Assembly (NCBI GenBank): GCA_027600665.1
Contig: JADGJL010000560.1
Span: forward strand, 4,675-18,148
Direction: 5' to 3'
Source of the DNA: Irineochytrium annulatum
Lineage: Eukaryota; Chytridiomycota; Chytridiomycetes; Chytridiales; Chytridiaceae
Length of the DNA: 13,474 nt
The notes under the pieces are model-generated. The model ran no database searches. It saw only the letters and a program-made list of their open reading frames with translations, and was not told the DNA's origin. The first letter of the stretch is position 1. Each line of letters begins with the position of its first letter. The position numbers were made by a program, and so were the translations under genes. Positions 1-8,257 of the stretch are shown in pieces.

Positions 1-132
1 AAAATTTGCAGCAGGCCACAACTGATGCTGAAGCTGCATAGAGTAGCACTGTAGCCTCTTGCGTTAGGTGTCATGTTGTCGCCGAAAACAGTGCCGTGCC
101 GCCTTCATGCTGCTGTGGAAGTTTGACGGCCA

Positions 133-150
133 GTGTTGACGGTGTTGACG
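133..150. repeat. Tandem 9-mer GTGTTGACG x2
   Basis: Two abutting identical copies lie at 133-141 and 142-150, with a third related TTGACG at 123-128. Regularly spaced copies close to a transcription start could be binding sites for a regulator. No factor is identified. Confidence 0.5.
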
Positions 151-190
151 TTACTCAGATTACTCTTTTTTTTTTTTTCTTTACTCCTGC

Positions 191-205
191 GATCGGCTGC
201 CGATC
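191..205. repeat. Short palindrome GATCGGC-T-GCCGATC
   Basis: Two 7-bp perfect arms are separated by a single base, ending 19 nt before the helicase start codon. A one-base loop cannot close as an RNA hairpin without opening the stem, so a dimeric DNA-binding site is the easier reading. Function is unknown. Confidence 0.5.
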
Positions 206-224
206 TCTTTTATCACCATCTACG

Positions 225-2607
225 ATGCCCTCCGAGAAGTCCAAGAAGGCCCTAAAGGTTGCCGAGGAGCCAATATCTGACGTCGAGGCCGAGCCCGTTG
301 TCAAGGTCAAGAAGGAGAAGAAAGTCAAGAAGGAGAAGCCCGCGGAGATGGAGGATGACACAGCCATTGAAAAGCCCAAGAAGTCGAAGAAGCGGAAGGC
401 GGACCCGGGGCCTGAGGAGACCGCGGCTGTTGAGGAGGAGGAGGAGCCCGTCAAGAAGGTGAAGAAGTCGAAGAAGGTCAAGCCCGAGGACGATGCGACC
501 GAGGAGGCCCCGAAGAAGAAGACCAAGAAGAACCCCGTCCCCTCCCCCGAGCCCTCCGAGGACGGCGCCGACTCGTCCTCTGCTAAGGATGAAGCCCCCG
601 CGACGCCTAAGGAGCTGCTCCTTTCCTCCCACGACCTCTCAGCCTCGACACGCGACGCCCTGATTAAGTCCGGCAGGCCCACGCTTTTCCCGATCCAGGC
701 CGCGTGCTTCTCGAAGCTGATGGCCGGGAAGGACCTGCTTGGTCGCGCGAGGACGGGAACGGGCAAGACGCTGGCGTTTGCCCTGCCAATCGTCGAGACG
801 CTGAAGAGGAAAAAGAGGAATGAGAGGGGTCGGGCGCCTGCGGCGTTGATTATGGCGCCGACGAGGGAGTTGGCGAACCAAGTTCACAGGGAGTTTGAGT
901 GCATCGGCACGGGCGAGCTGAAGACCGTTTGCGTTTACGGTGGATCGCCTTACGATGTCCAGAGTGAGTTTGCATTCCCTATGAATTCACGTTCTTTGTA
1001 TGCTGACCGTCAGCTCTTCTTATTAATAGACAGGGCCTTCCGCGAGGGCGTCGACATCGTGGTCGGCACCCCAGGCCGTCTGATCGACCACGTCGAGCGC
1101 GGCACCCTCAAGCTCAGCGCCCTCCGCTTTGTCTGCATGGACGAGGCCGACCAGATGCTCGACATCGGCTTCGCGGACTCTATGGAGAAAATCCTTCAGC
1201 AGGTTAGGGAGCAGAAGGACGCAGTGGGCAAGTCGGCCCCCCTACTCCAGACCCTCCTCTTCTCTGCCACCCTGCCCGAGTGGATTACGGGCGTCTTGTC
1301 AAAATACATGAGGGCCGACCGCGAGACCATCGACTTGATCGGGAGCCAGAAGCTCAAGACGTCGGAGAACGTCAAGCACCTGTGCATCCCGTCCCGCTGG
1401 CAGAACCGGGCGGAGATCCTAGGAGACATTGTGGCGGTTTACGGGAGGACAGGTGGACAGGGCCGCACCATTGTCTTTGTTGAGACCAAGGGCGAGGCGA
1501 ACGACCTTGGGCTGAACGAGAAGCTTGCGAGCTATGGCACGCAGGTTTTGCATGGTGATGTTCAGCAGAAGAACAGGGAGATTGCCATTCAAGGGTTTAG
1601 AGATGGCAAGTTCCGGTGCCTTGTCACGACGAATGGTGTGTTCTGCTTTTAGCCGCCACTAGAGCTGCAATTACAATCTCTGACTTTGCGTTCTATTGCC
1701 AGTCTGCTCCCGTGGTGTCGACGTGTCGGGCGTTGACCTCGTCGTCAATTGTGAGCCCCCCTCCGATGTCGAGTCCTACATTCACCGGTCCGGCCGCACG
1801 GGCCGCGCCGGCGCCTCGGGCACCTGCGTGACCTTTTACAAGCCCCAGCAGGAGTACCTCCTCGAGCGCATTACCAAGAAGGCCGGCGTCGTCTTCCGCC
1901 GCATTGGCGCGCCGCAACCCGCTGACATCGTCGCCTCCCGCGCCGCCGAGAACATCGACACCATCAAAAGCGTCCACCCGGACGCCCTCGGCTACTTTGT
2001 TAACTCGGCCGAGGCCATCCTCGCCCACCACAAGGGCGACGCTGTGTCGGCGCTGTCGGCTGCGTTGGCCGTCATCTCCGGCACGACGAAGCCCCTCGCG
2101 CCGCGGTCCCTCCTGTCCGCCAACGAAGGCTTTGTGACGGTCCAGTTTAAGACGGAGAACACGATCCGGAACGCCGGCTACATCCGCTCGATCCTACAGC
2201 GCGCGCACCCGGATTTGGGGTACAACGACACGGCCGCGTGGAGGATGAGGAAGGACGAAAAAGGTGTGGTCGTGGACGTTGCGGCGGAGAAGATCCAGTT
2301 TGTTGAGGGGGGTGGGTGCGTGCTTGCGGGCACGCTGTTCGCGGGTGGCAGGGGCGTTGAGGTTGAGCAGGTGAAGGAGTTGCCGGAGTTGCAGGAGCTG
2401 GCGAACTCGGGCGGTGCGTCGTACAACCCGTATGGACGGGGCGGCGGTGGTGGTGGATACGGCGGGTATGGCCAAAGGGGCGGCGGCAGGAGTGGGTCGG
2501 GTGGAAGGGGCGGCTCGGGCGGTTCGGGTGGCCGCGGAGGTGGTTTCGGCGGGCGCCGTGGAGGCAGCGGTGGGCGTGGTGGGGGTCGCGGACGTCCTGG
2601 GCGTTGA
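225..2607 (+). CDS. Nucleolar DEAD-box RNA helicase, RH-II/Gu (DDX21) type with GUCT domain
   Basis: Exons 225-963, 1030-1635 and 1703-2607 give 749 aa (human DDX21 is of similar size). The N-terminus alternates Lys-rich blocks (such as KVKKEKKVKKEK) with acidic ones, typical of nucleolar proteins. Helicase motifs are intact: Q motif Gln 158, motif I ARTGTGKT 175-182, PTRELA 212-217, TPGR 260-263, DEAD 284-287, SAT 325-327 and HRSGRTGRAG 476-485. A GUCT domain follows at about 580-680 (APRSLLSANEGFVTVQF is diagnostic), then an RGG-rich RNA-binding tail from about 684. Introns of 66 and 67 nt have CTGAC branch points. The first acceptor, TAG at 1029, restores the six-residue spacing between the GG motif region and the G-V-D before TPGR that DDX21 shows; a CAG 4 nt later would shift the frame. 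The ATG at 225 is chosen because it opens the Lys-rich region. DDX21-type enzymes unwind RNA in rRNA transcription and ribosome assembly; that role is inferred from the family. Confidence 0.93.
2425..2604 (+). repeat. RGG/GGY low-complexity coding repeat
   Basis: The last roughly 60 codons of the helicase encode Gly, Arg, Ser and Tyr almost exclusively (GGYGGYGQRGGG, then repeated SGGRGG). RGG tails bind RNA, are arginine-methylated and promote condensation in nucleolar proteins. The G-rich DNA also produces spurious opposite-strand frames rich in Pro, His and Thr. Confidence 0.85.
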
Positions 2608-2990
2608 GCTCTTGACTCCTATTCCCTGCTTCATTCTTTCTCAATTTACTTGTCGACTTGTGCGGTTTAGTCTCCCCTTGTTCCCTTCACTTTTGCTTTC
2701 TTTTTCCGAGCTGAACGGCTTATTCCTTATTACTCTTATGGGTTTCTCATATTGAACCATCGTCTGCCGTATTCATATGCAGCGACATTCGCATTCTGTT
2801 CCAGTCATGTGTCATGCCAAGTCAACTCTTTTTTCCTCAGTTTCCATGCACCCATTTTGGCTCTAATGTCCGCAGCCATCATCTGTAGCTAAAACTCCTA
2901 ACTTAGACTGGCAGTTACGTCAGTAAAATAAAGTGTTTTTCACTCGTCGTTATGTTGTGCCTCTACGAGGTGGAATGTCAACTTCATTCA
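2608..2990 (+). other. Helicase 3' UTR and upstream region of the next gene
   Basis: This is AT-richer than the flanking coding DNA and holds no convincing gene. An AATAAA hexamer at 2927-2932 is a candidate poly(A) signal for the helicase. If so, the next gene's promoter overlaps this 3' UTR. An in-frame ATG at 2952 lies only 20 nt beyond the hexamer. Confidence 0.5.
2927..2932 (+). terminator. Candidate poly(A) signal AATAAA
   Basis: Perfect AATAAA, about 320 nt after the helicase stop codon, followed by a T-rich stretch. It is the only exact hexamer on the plus strand that I noticed between the two genes. Confidence 0.4.
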
Positions 2991-4672
2991 ATGGACCCGC
3001 CAAGAGTCTTATCAGGTCTCCCACCACCTCCGGCGACAGGACGGGCGCGGCCAGCCGTTCGGCCGCCAGCCAAGAACGTTCATAGGGATATAGTGGGTCG
3101 GGCAAACGGCGGGCCAGATCCACGTCGGGACCGGCCGCCCCACCAGCGGAACCACCTCCGCAAAGTCGTCGCCAGACCCGCTGCACCAACCCCCGAATCC
3201 CTGCAAATCCAGCTGATCATTGACGATGAGCCGGACACCACGGCCATCTCCCCGCCGCTGTCTCAACCGCCCTTACACTCGGCCCATGAACCGCCGCAGC
3301 GCGTGTATGGAGATATCTCCCGGCCGCCGTCGTCGTCGTCTCGGAGTGATGGGAGGGGCCGGCCAGAACACGCGGAGAAGCATGGGATGCCTACGGGGTC
3401 AGTGTTGGGGAAGAGAAGGATGGTTGAAGACCGGCCGCTGGACCAGAACGGCGGGCGGCACAGGCCCGCGGTCGACGGGAAGGTAAGGAGAACGGGATCG
3501 CATGACTCCTCGCTCAATAATGGGACACATCAACGGTAAGTTCGACGATGTTATTTACTCGTGCTTCATTCCTTTTCCTCCTTAACTGCATCCTCTCAAC
3601 GCTTCGCAATTTTAGGGACACCTGGAGTTCCCGATCCTCAAATCAGGCGTCGGAGCAGACGCAGCAACCGCAACCAAGCGAAGGCGAAGTCGTCAGACGT
3701 CTCTCTTCTGGCCTGCTACTGACGAACCCTCGCATGTTGTTGGAGACAAAAGACAAAAACCAGCCCGAGCCACAAGATGCCTTCAAGGCATATCATGGCG
3801 ACAAGAACACTCCGGAAAAGCGGCCGAAGGCTCCAATACAAGACCCCATCATAGTGCTTTCTCACAGCGAGGCGGAAGATGACGACCTACGCAGCGTAAC
3901 GGCAGTTCCAGTTCCCCATAGCGCGAGTGCCATCATCAACACATCCGCGCCGCCGCGGCACTTTACCATGCCGAGTCCAGGGGACATTGCGACCGTGGCG
4001 AGGACGATTCGGGACTTGATGAGGTTGCATGACGCGTCGAGGGCGCTGGTAGTGGCGCTGGAACCGGGCAACGCGGAGGCGCTGAGAGAAGAGCTGCGGC
4101 CATTGTTGAAGGTGGTTGGGGGGGTGGAGTTGTCGCATGACGGGATGGATGGGGACGAGCGGAGGTGCACTGAGGAGCGGTTTGTAGACGGGGATTTGGC
4201 TTGCCTCATCGTAATTGAAGGTGGGACCATTCTTTAACAACACTCCAGTGAACATTTGCTAAGCAGACGTCATGCAGGCCAAGAACCAAAGCATGACACC
4301 GCGAAGGTGCCGCTGGTGGTCCATCTCGATGCCTCCCGCCTCGACCTTCTCCGCTATCGGTCTCGGACGCTGCACGGGCCCATCTCCGTGATCCTTTACG
4401 AGCCCGCGCAGGTGGAACTCCTGGACGCCATCCGGGCGCACGCTGGGGTTGGGAAGTGGCGCGATGTGTTGGCGCCGACCACGGGGGATATCATGTCGTC
4501 GTTGCTTTTCAGGGCGCTGCGGTGTTTTCGGACATCACCGAACCGGCGGGGTAAGTGGGAGGAGGTGTCGAGGGAGGTTATGAGCGGGTGGGATGCGGAC
4601 GGGATTGCGACGCTGGAGGCGACGTTGAGGAAGGTCGTTGAGGGCGGGGAGGGACTGAGGTGGTCTGCATGA
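2991..4672 (+). CDS. Protein with disordered N-terminus and a decayed helicase RecA2-like domain
   Basis: Exons 2991-3535, 3616-4220 and 4278-4672 give 514 aa. Residues 1 to about 300 are Pro/Arg/Ser/Glu-rich, probably disordered, with a basic patch (LGKRRM) that could be nuclear-targeting. From about 310 to 435 the pattern follows DEAD-box domain 2: a motif IV-like strand RALVVALEP (324-332), NAEALREEL, then GMDGDERRCTEERFVDGDLACLIV, VPLVVHLD (394-401) and PISVILYEP (418-426). These line up with the same stretches of the upstream helicase (IVFVETK, VQQKNREIAIQGFRDGKFRCLV, VDLVVN, GTCVTFYKP). Motif V is missing and the arginine-finger motif HRxGRTGR is reduced to YRSRTLHG. There is no RecA1 domain or Walker A. 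The first intron (80 nt) has a perfect GTAAGT donor. The second (57 nt) needs the CAG at 4277 to keep the domain in frame. An in-frame ATG at 2952 could add 13 residues. Helicase activity is not expected; a binding or scaffold role is conjecture. Confidence 0.72.
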
Positions 4673-4898
4673 AGACGCGACCGCTTGCAGAAGTCGTTTT
4701 CCGGTAGGCAGATCTCGTTTACGTCATGACTGGCGCAGAAACCCAGTAGATTTGATACTCCAAAAAAATCCTTTACGTTGTACCTTCTGTACTTTTAAGA
4801 AATGAAATTTGCAGAACATTTGGATAGACTTCGCCTTTTCCAACACACTCTACTTCGATCCAAACATTCGTGTCCGCTTTTGGTTCCTCCCTGTTGCC
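4673..4898 (+). promoter_or_regulatory. Short intergenic region before the Irc3-like gene
   Basis: 226 nt between two plus-strand genes, with no ORF of note. An ATG at 4809 is in frame with the downstream gene, but the residues it adds are hydrophobic/aromatic and would bury the mitochondrial presequence, so it is treated as leader. Confidence 0.4.
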
Positions 4899-7800
4899 AT
4901 GTTGTCCATCGCATCGCTCGCTCGTCAGGTCCTCGTCGCCAGTCCGCGCCGTGGTGCGCGTATGCACAAGCAACCGTTCCGGTATTCAACGACGGCCTCG
5001 AGGACGGCCCTCCTCGAGGTTCACCGCAAGGAGGCGTCCCCGCGTGAGCCGGCAGAGAACTCCATACCTCAGCCAGGGAAGAGGGAGCAGTTTAAGCTCC
5101 GCGTCAAGGACGACGTCCAGTTTGTTGAGGACGCGGTTTCATCGGGCGCTCCTTCGTCTGCAAGCAGGTCTGCATGTCTCCCTTCGTTTACAGCGCAATC
5201 CTTTACTCACCGTCGTAGAAGCTTATCGAAGGATACTGCAGGAAGTCCGTCAACGTCTGCTAATGGTTTCGACGCCAATCCATTTTCCGTCAGGGAGCAG
5301 GACGGTGTCCCTCAGCAGCCACCTATGGTGGAGCCGAAAGCACAGCCGGAGGAACGCGAGTTATTCACGTTGCGGACCAAGCATAAGCAGCCAGTGACGA
5401 GGTATGCATGTCTCTTTTCCATTTCTCGCGATTTCTTTGCTCACCGCTTCTAAGCGCCTCGACGGACAATGTCGCGACTTCGTCGACAATCGCTGACGGT
5501 GCCGCCACGAACGAAATCGCCGTCAAGGTGCCGAAAGCCGAGTTGCAGCCAAATGGGAAGCTTCGCATCGAAAAGGATGATATCGCCAAGCAGCCAACGG
5601 TGAAGCGTACGCCCTTCAGACTTCGGACGACGGAAGAGAAAGAGGCCACGTCGTCGAGCAAGTTTGCGATCAGGTATGGCGTGCTTCTTTCTGGATTCGC
5701 AATCCTAGCTCACCCGATTCGTAGTGGGGCCTCGACGAACACCGTAATCCCGTCAACGGAACTCGGCGCTTCCTCCGAGAATGGATCTTTGGACCAAGCC
5801 GCGAACGAGGTGCCGAATACGCCATCGAGCGATGAGCTACTGCACGAGGAGTCGGAGCCGGCGTCTTATGACGGTGGGCTGAAGGCTTTCCAGCAGGAGT
5901 GCGTCGACACCATCCTTAAGAAGCTGAGCGAGGGCGTTAAGCGACAGGTAGAAAGTTTTTGCTTCATTTCCAGCTCTTGCGAAATGTTTCTTAACGAAGG
6001 CCCACCACGTTTATCCCATCCAGGCCATTTCCCTCCCAATCCATTCCGGCAAGGCCGCCATCATCGCCGCGCTCATCCCGCAGATCCCGGCGCCTATGTC
6101 AACCGCGATACGCACGATGATCCTTACGCACAAGGCAGAGGAGATGGCGAACGCCATCCGTAAGGCGGCGCCGAACCTTCAAGTCATCCTCGACAAGGGC
6201 GGTGCGTCCAAAGTCAAGCCGGAGGATTTGCGGAAATGCCAGGTTCTCATCGTCTCGATGGGTGCGAAGTCAGCCAAGACAGCGAAGGTCACGAAGACGC
6301 GCGCGGACAGGATCAAGGGATTTGATTCGAGGCTTTTCCGCTTTGTGATTGTCGGTGAGTGCGCTTTGAAGACCGTTTGCGTTTTAAAAAGGTGTGCGGA
6401 TATTGGAGGGTGATGAGAAAGGGGTTCGACGGGCCTAGCCACTGTCTCCCACCTTGTCAGACCTGATGTCTCGGCATTTCTATCGTCCAGATGATGCACA
6501 CCAGGCGACAGACCCTACCTACCTGAAAATCTTCGACGGCATGGGGGCCCTTGGAGCCGACTCGCACCTTATGCTCCTCGGGCTGTCGCCCTATATTCGG
6601 CGTAAGGAAGACCTTACGCTCGATATGATATTCGAGGAGATCACTTACGAGAAGACCATCCTTGATTTGATTGAAGCTAAACAGTGAGTTCACCTGCTCT
6701 TCTATATATCTGTCGACTATATCTAATCTGCCTCAATTTGTCTAGCTTTTGTCGACTGCTTTATGGACAGGTGCTCTGCGACGACAATCTCAACGAAGTC
6801 CCCATGCGGGCCGGTGACTTCAACCCCGACAAACTTGCGGCGACCTTAATGTTAGGAGTGGACCGCAACCGGCGAATAGTTGACGTATGGCAGCAGGTAC
6901 GCGTGTGCCTGAGGTGCGGCGCTATATCATTAACCTTGGACACGTTAGGTGTCAAAGGTCGATGCGTCCAGCATTGCGCCAAGGAAACGCTGCTTGGTTT
7001 ACGCCAGTAATCTGTTACATGTATCGGAGATCGTCACGGCCTTCAGCAACGCGGGCATTAAGGCGCACGGCATCAACGCGTCCGTTCCGCCGCTCATGTG
7101 GCGTACCGCCCTCCGAGACTTTCACAATGGCTACGTCAGCGTCCTCGTCGTCGAGGCCGCGAACTTACTGGAGGACATCGAATTAACAGGAGTGGATTGC
7201 GTCATTATGGCCCGCCCGACGAAGTCCCCGCACCTGGTCATGGAGATGATCTCGAAAGGATTAATTCCGGCTCGGGGGAAGAGGGATTGCTTTGTAATCG
7301 ACGTCATCGGTAATAATCGCTATACTTCGATGTATTATTACCGTTGATGCTTAAAGTTTAAACATCCATTCAGATATCTACGGGAAGGACGGCCTCGTGA
7401 CCGTCCCGTCCCTCTTCGGTCTTCCTCGTAGATTCCGTCTCACCGGCGACGATCCAGCGAAACAGGGCGGTGACGGCGGCACGATGGTTATATCAGACTT
7501 CGAGCCAGCCCGCGTTCGGGAGGCCCAAGCTTACCTCAATCAACATCCCGGCGCTTCTAAGGCGCTCCCCGGCCACGACCGCAACCTCCTCAAGAACGTA
7601 CCCGACGGCCTCGCGTTGGCGCAGACCCGTGCGCCAGAGACGCTGGAAGAACTCCGAGCGACTGCGGAAGAGATCGACCGCCGGAAGAAGTTCTCGCCTT
7701 GGACCGACGCGAAGCTAAAGGACCCGGCCAGCGTGCTCGAGGACGAGTATCCCACGAGCGAGATGTCCGAGCTCGACTGGGTCCGCGTTGGGGAGGATGC

Positions 7801-8257
7801 GTTTGTGCTCAAGGTCTCCGGTCTGGAGGGCGCCGGATCGGATGGCGATGGAGACCGTGTCGTCGTGGACCGGGACAGCGTCGACGGACGCTTCTCGGCG
7901 CTTCTACAGAGACGCTGGAAATACAAGGGCCAGGCACAGTACTTCGGAAAGACCCGTGTCGAAGTCAACGAGAAAGTTCCCTTTGAGTACAAGGAGGAGG
8001 TCATCGTCACCGGGTGCGACACGGTAGTGGCGGTGATGCGCGCGACCGAGGAATGGTTGGCCGCCCAGCCGGGATCCCCCGTCAGTAAGAACCTCCGGAC
8101 TGCGCCGTGGAAGAAGGGGGGTGCGTCGGAGGGGCAGTGGAACTTCTTGAAAAATGTTATGCCGGGGATCGAAAGCGTAATCAACCTGAAATTTTTGACG
8201 AAGGGTTTGGCGAACAAGATGCTCACAAGAGGCAAGTACTTCCCGCCGAGGAAATAG
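4899..8257 (+). CDS. Mitochondrial Irc3-like SF2 pseudo-helicase
   Basis: Nine exons: 4899-5167, 5219-5401, 5455-5673, 5725-5947, 6024-6354, 6491-6683, 6746-6896, 6949-7309, 7374-8257; 937 aa. Residues 1-36 (MLSIASLARQVLVASPRRG then Arg/Ser/Thr-rich, no acidic residues) look like a mitochondrial presequence; the ATG at 4899 has a G at -3. A roughly 240-residue linker with repeats precedes the core. The core follows the Irc3 family: FQQECVDTIL, then motif I region SLPIHSGKAA (301-310), VDDAHQA (408-414), LGLSPYIRR, VFDHIVYH-like IFEEITYEK, CLVYASNLLHV, VDCVIMARPT, EMISKGLIP (622-630), VIDIYGKDG and TVPSLFGL. The C-terminus has the family's APWKKGGASEGQWNFL and LTKGLANKML signature. Key residues differ: Walker A Gly to His305 and Thr to Ala309, DEAH Glu to Asp410, SAT to SPY, motif V G-x-D-I-P to E-D-I-E-L, and motif VI GRGLR to SKGLI. 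Irc3 is a mitochondrial branched-DNA helicase. Here ATPase activity is probably lost, so a structural DNA-binding role is inferred. A true pseudogene is unlikely because nine exons stay in frame. Confidence 0.85.
5086..5760 (+). repeat. Tandemly duplicated exon-intron units in the Irc3-like gene
   Basis: Introns 5168-5218, 5402-5454 and 5674-5724 (51, 53 and 51 nt) are clearly related. They share GTMTGCATGTCTC-like or GTATGGCGTGC starts, a CGCAATCCT block (first and third), and an ACTCACC/GCTCACC branch-point block at the same distance from the acceptor. All three split a codon after AG (phase 2). The exons before them end with a common motif: KREQFKLRVK, ERELFTLRTK, KRTPFRLRT. The exons after two of them open with related ASTDNVA and ASTNTVI. 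The internal exons are 183 and 219 nt, both multiples of three, so adding or losing a unit keeps the frame. Confidence 0.75.

Larger units (their letters stand above)
1..224. promoter_or_regulatory. 5' flank and leader of the DEAD-box helicase gene
   Basis: No gene is seen here. Three notable elements lie just upstream of the helicase ATG: TTGACG copies at 123, 136 and 145 (the last two inside a perfect tandem 9-mer), a run of 13 T at 166-178, and a near-perfect palindrome at 191-205. The T run resembles the poly(dA:dT) tracts that keep fungal promoters free of nucleosomes. An ATG at 96 is in frame with the helicase, but it would add a low-complexity poly-Phe stretch encoded by the T run, so this part is read as promoter or leader. 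No TATA box is evident. Confidence 0.45.

Noticed and set aside
96..224. Upstream in-frame ATG at 96 extending the helicase N-terminus
   Set aside because: The added residues include a poly-Phe run coded by the T tract and show no helicase-family features; the Lys-rich nucleolar region begins at the ATG at 225.
155..766. 203-codon minus-strand frame opposite the helicase 5' end
   Set aside because: Ser/Phe-rich mirror of the Lys/Glu-rich coding repeats; the plus strand carries clear DEAD-box motifs.
2147..2644. Pro/His/Thr/Ala-rich minus-strand frames
   Set aside because: Antisense of the GUCT domain and RGG tail; composition is explained by G-rich coding DNA.
4809..4898. ATG at 4809 as start of the Irc3-like protein
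   Set aside because: The 30 added residues contain acidic and bulky aromatic residues and would displace the presequence; the ATG at 4899 is better placed, though leader translation cannot be excluded.
4996..5019. Two CCTCGAGG palindromes 8 bp apart
   Set aside because: They lie in coding sequence of the first exon of the Irc3-like gene and are short GC-rich words; no function is supported.
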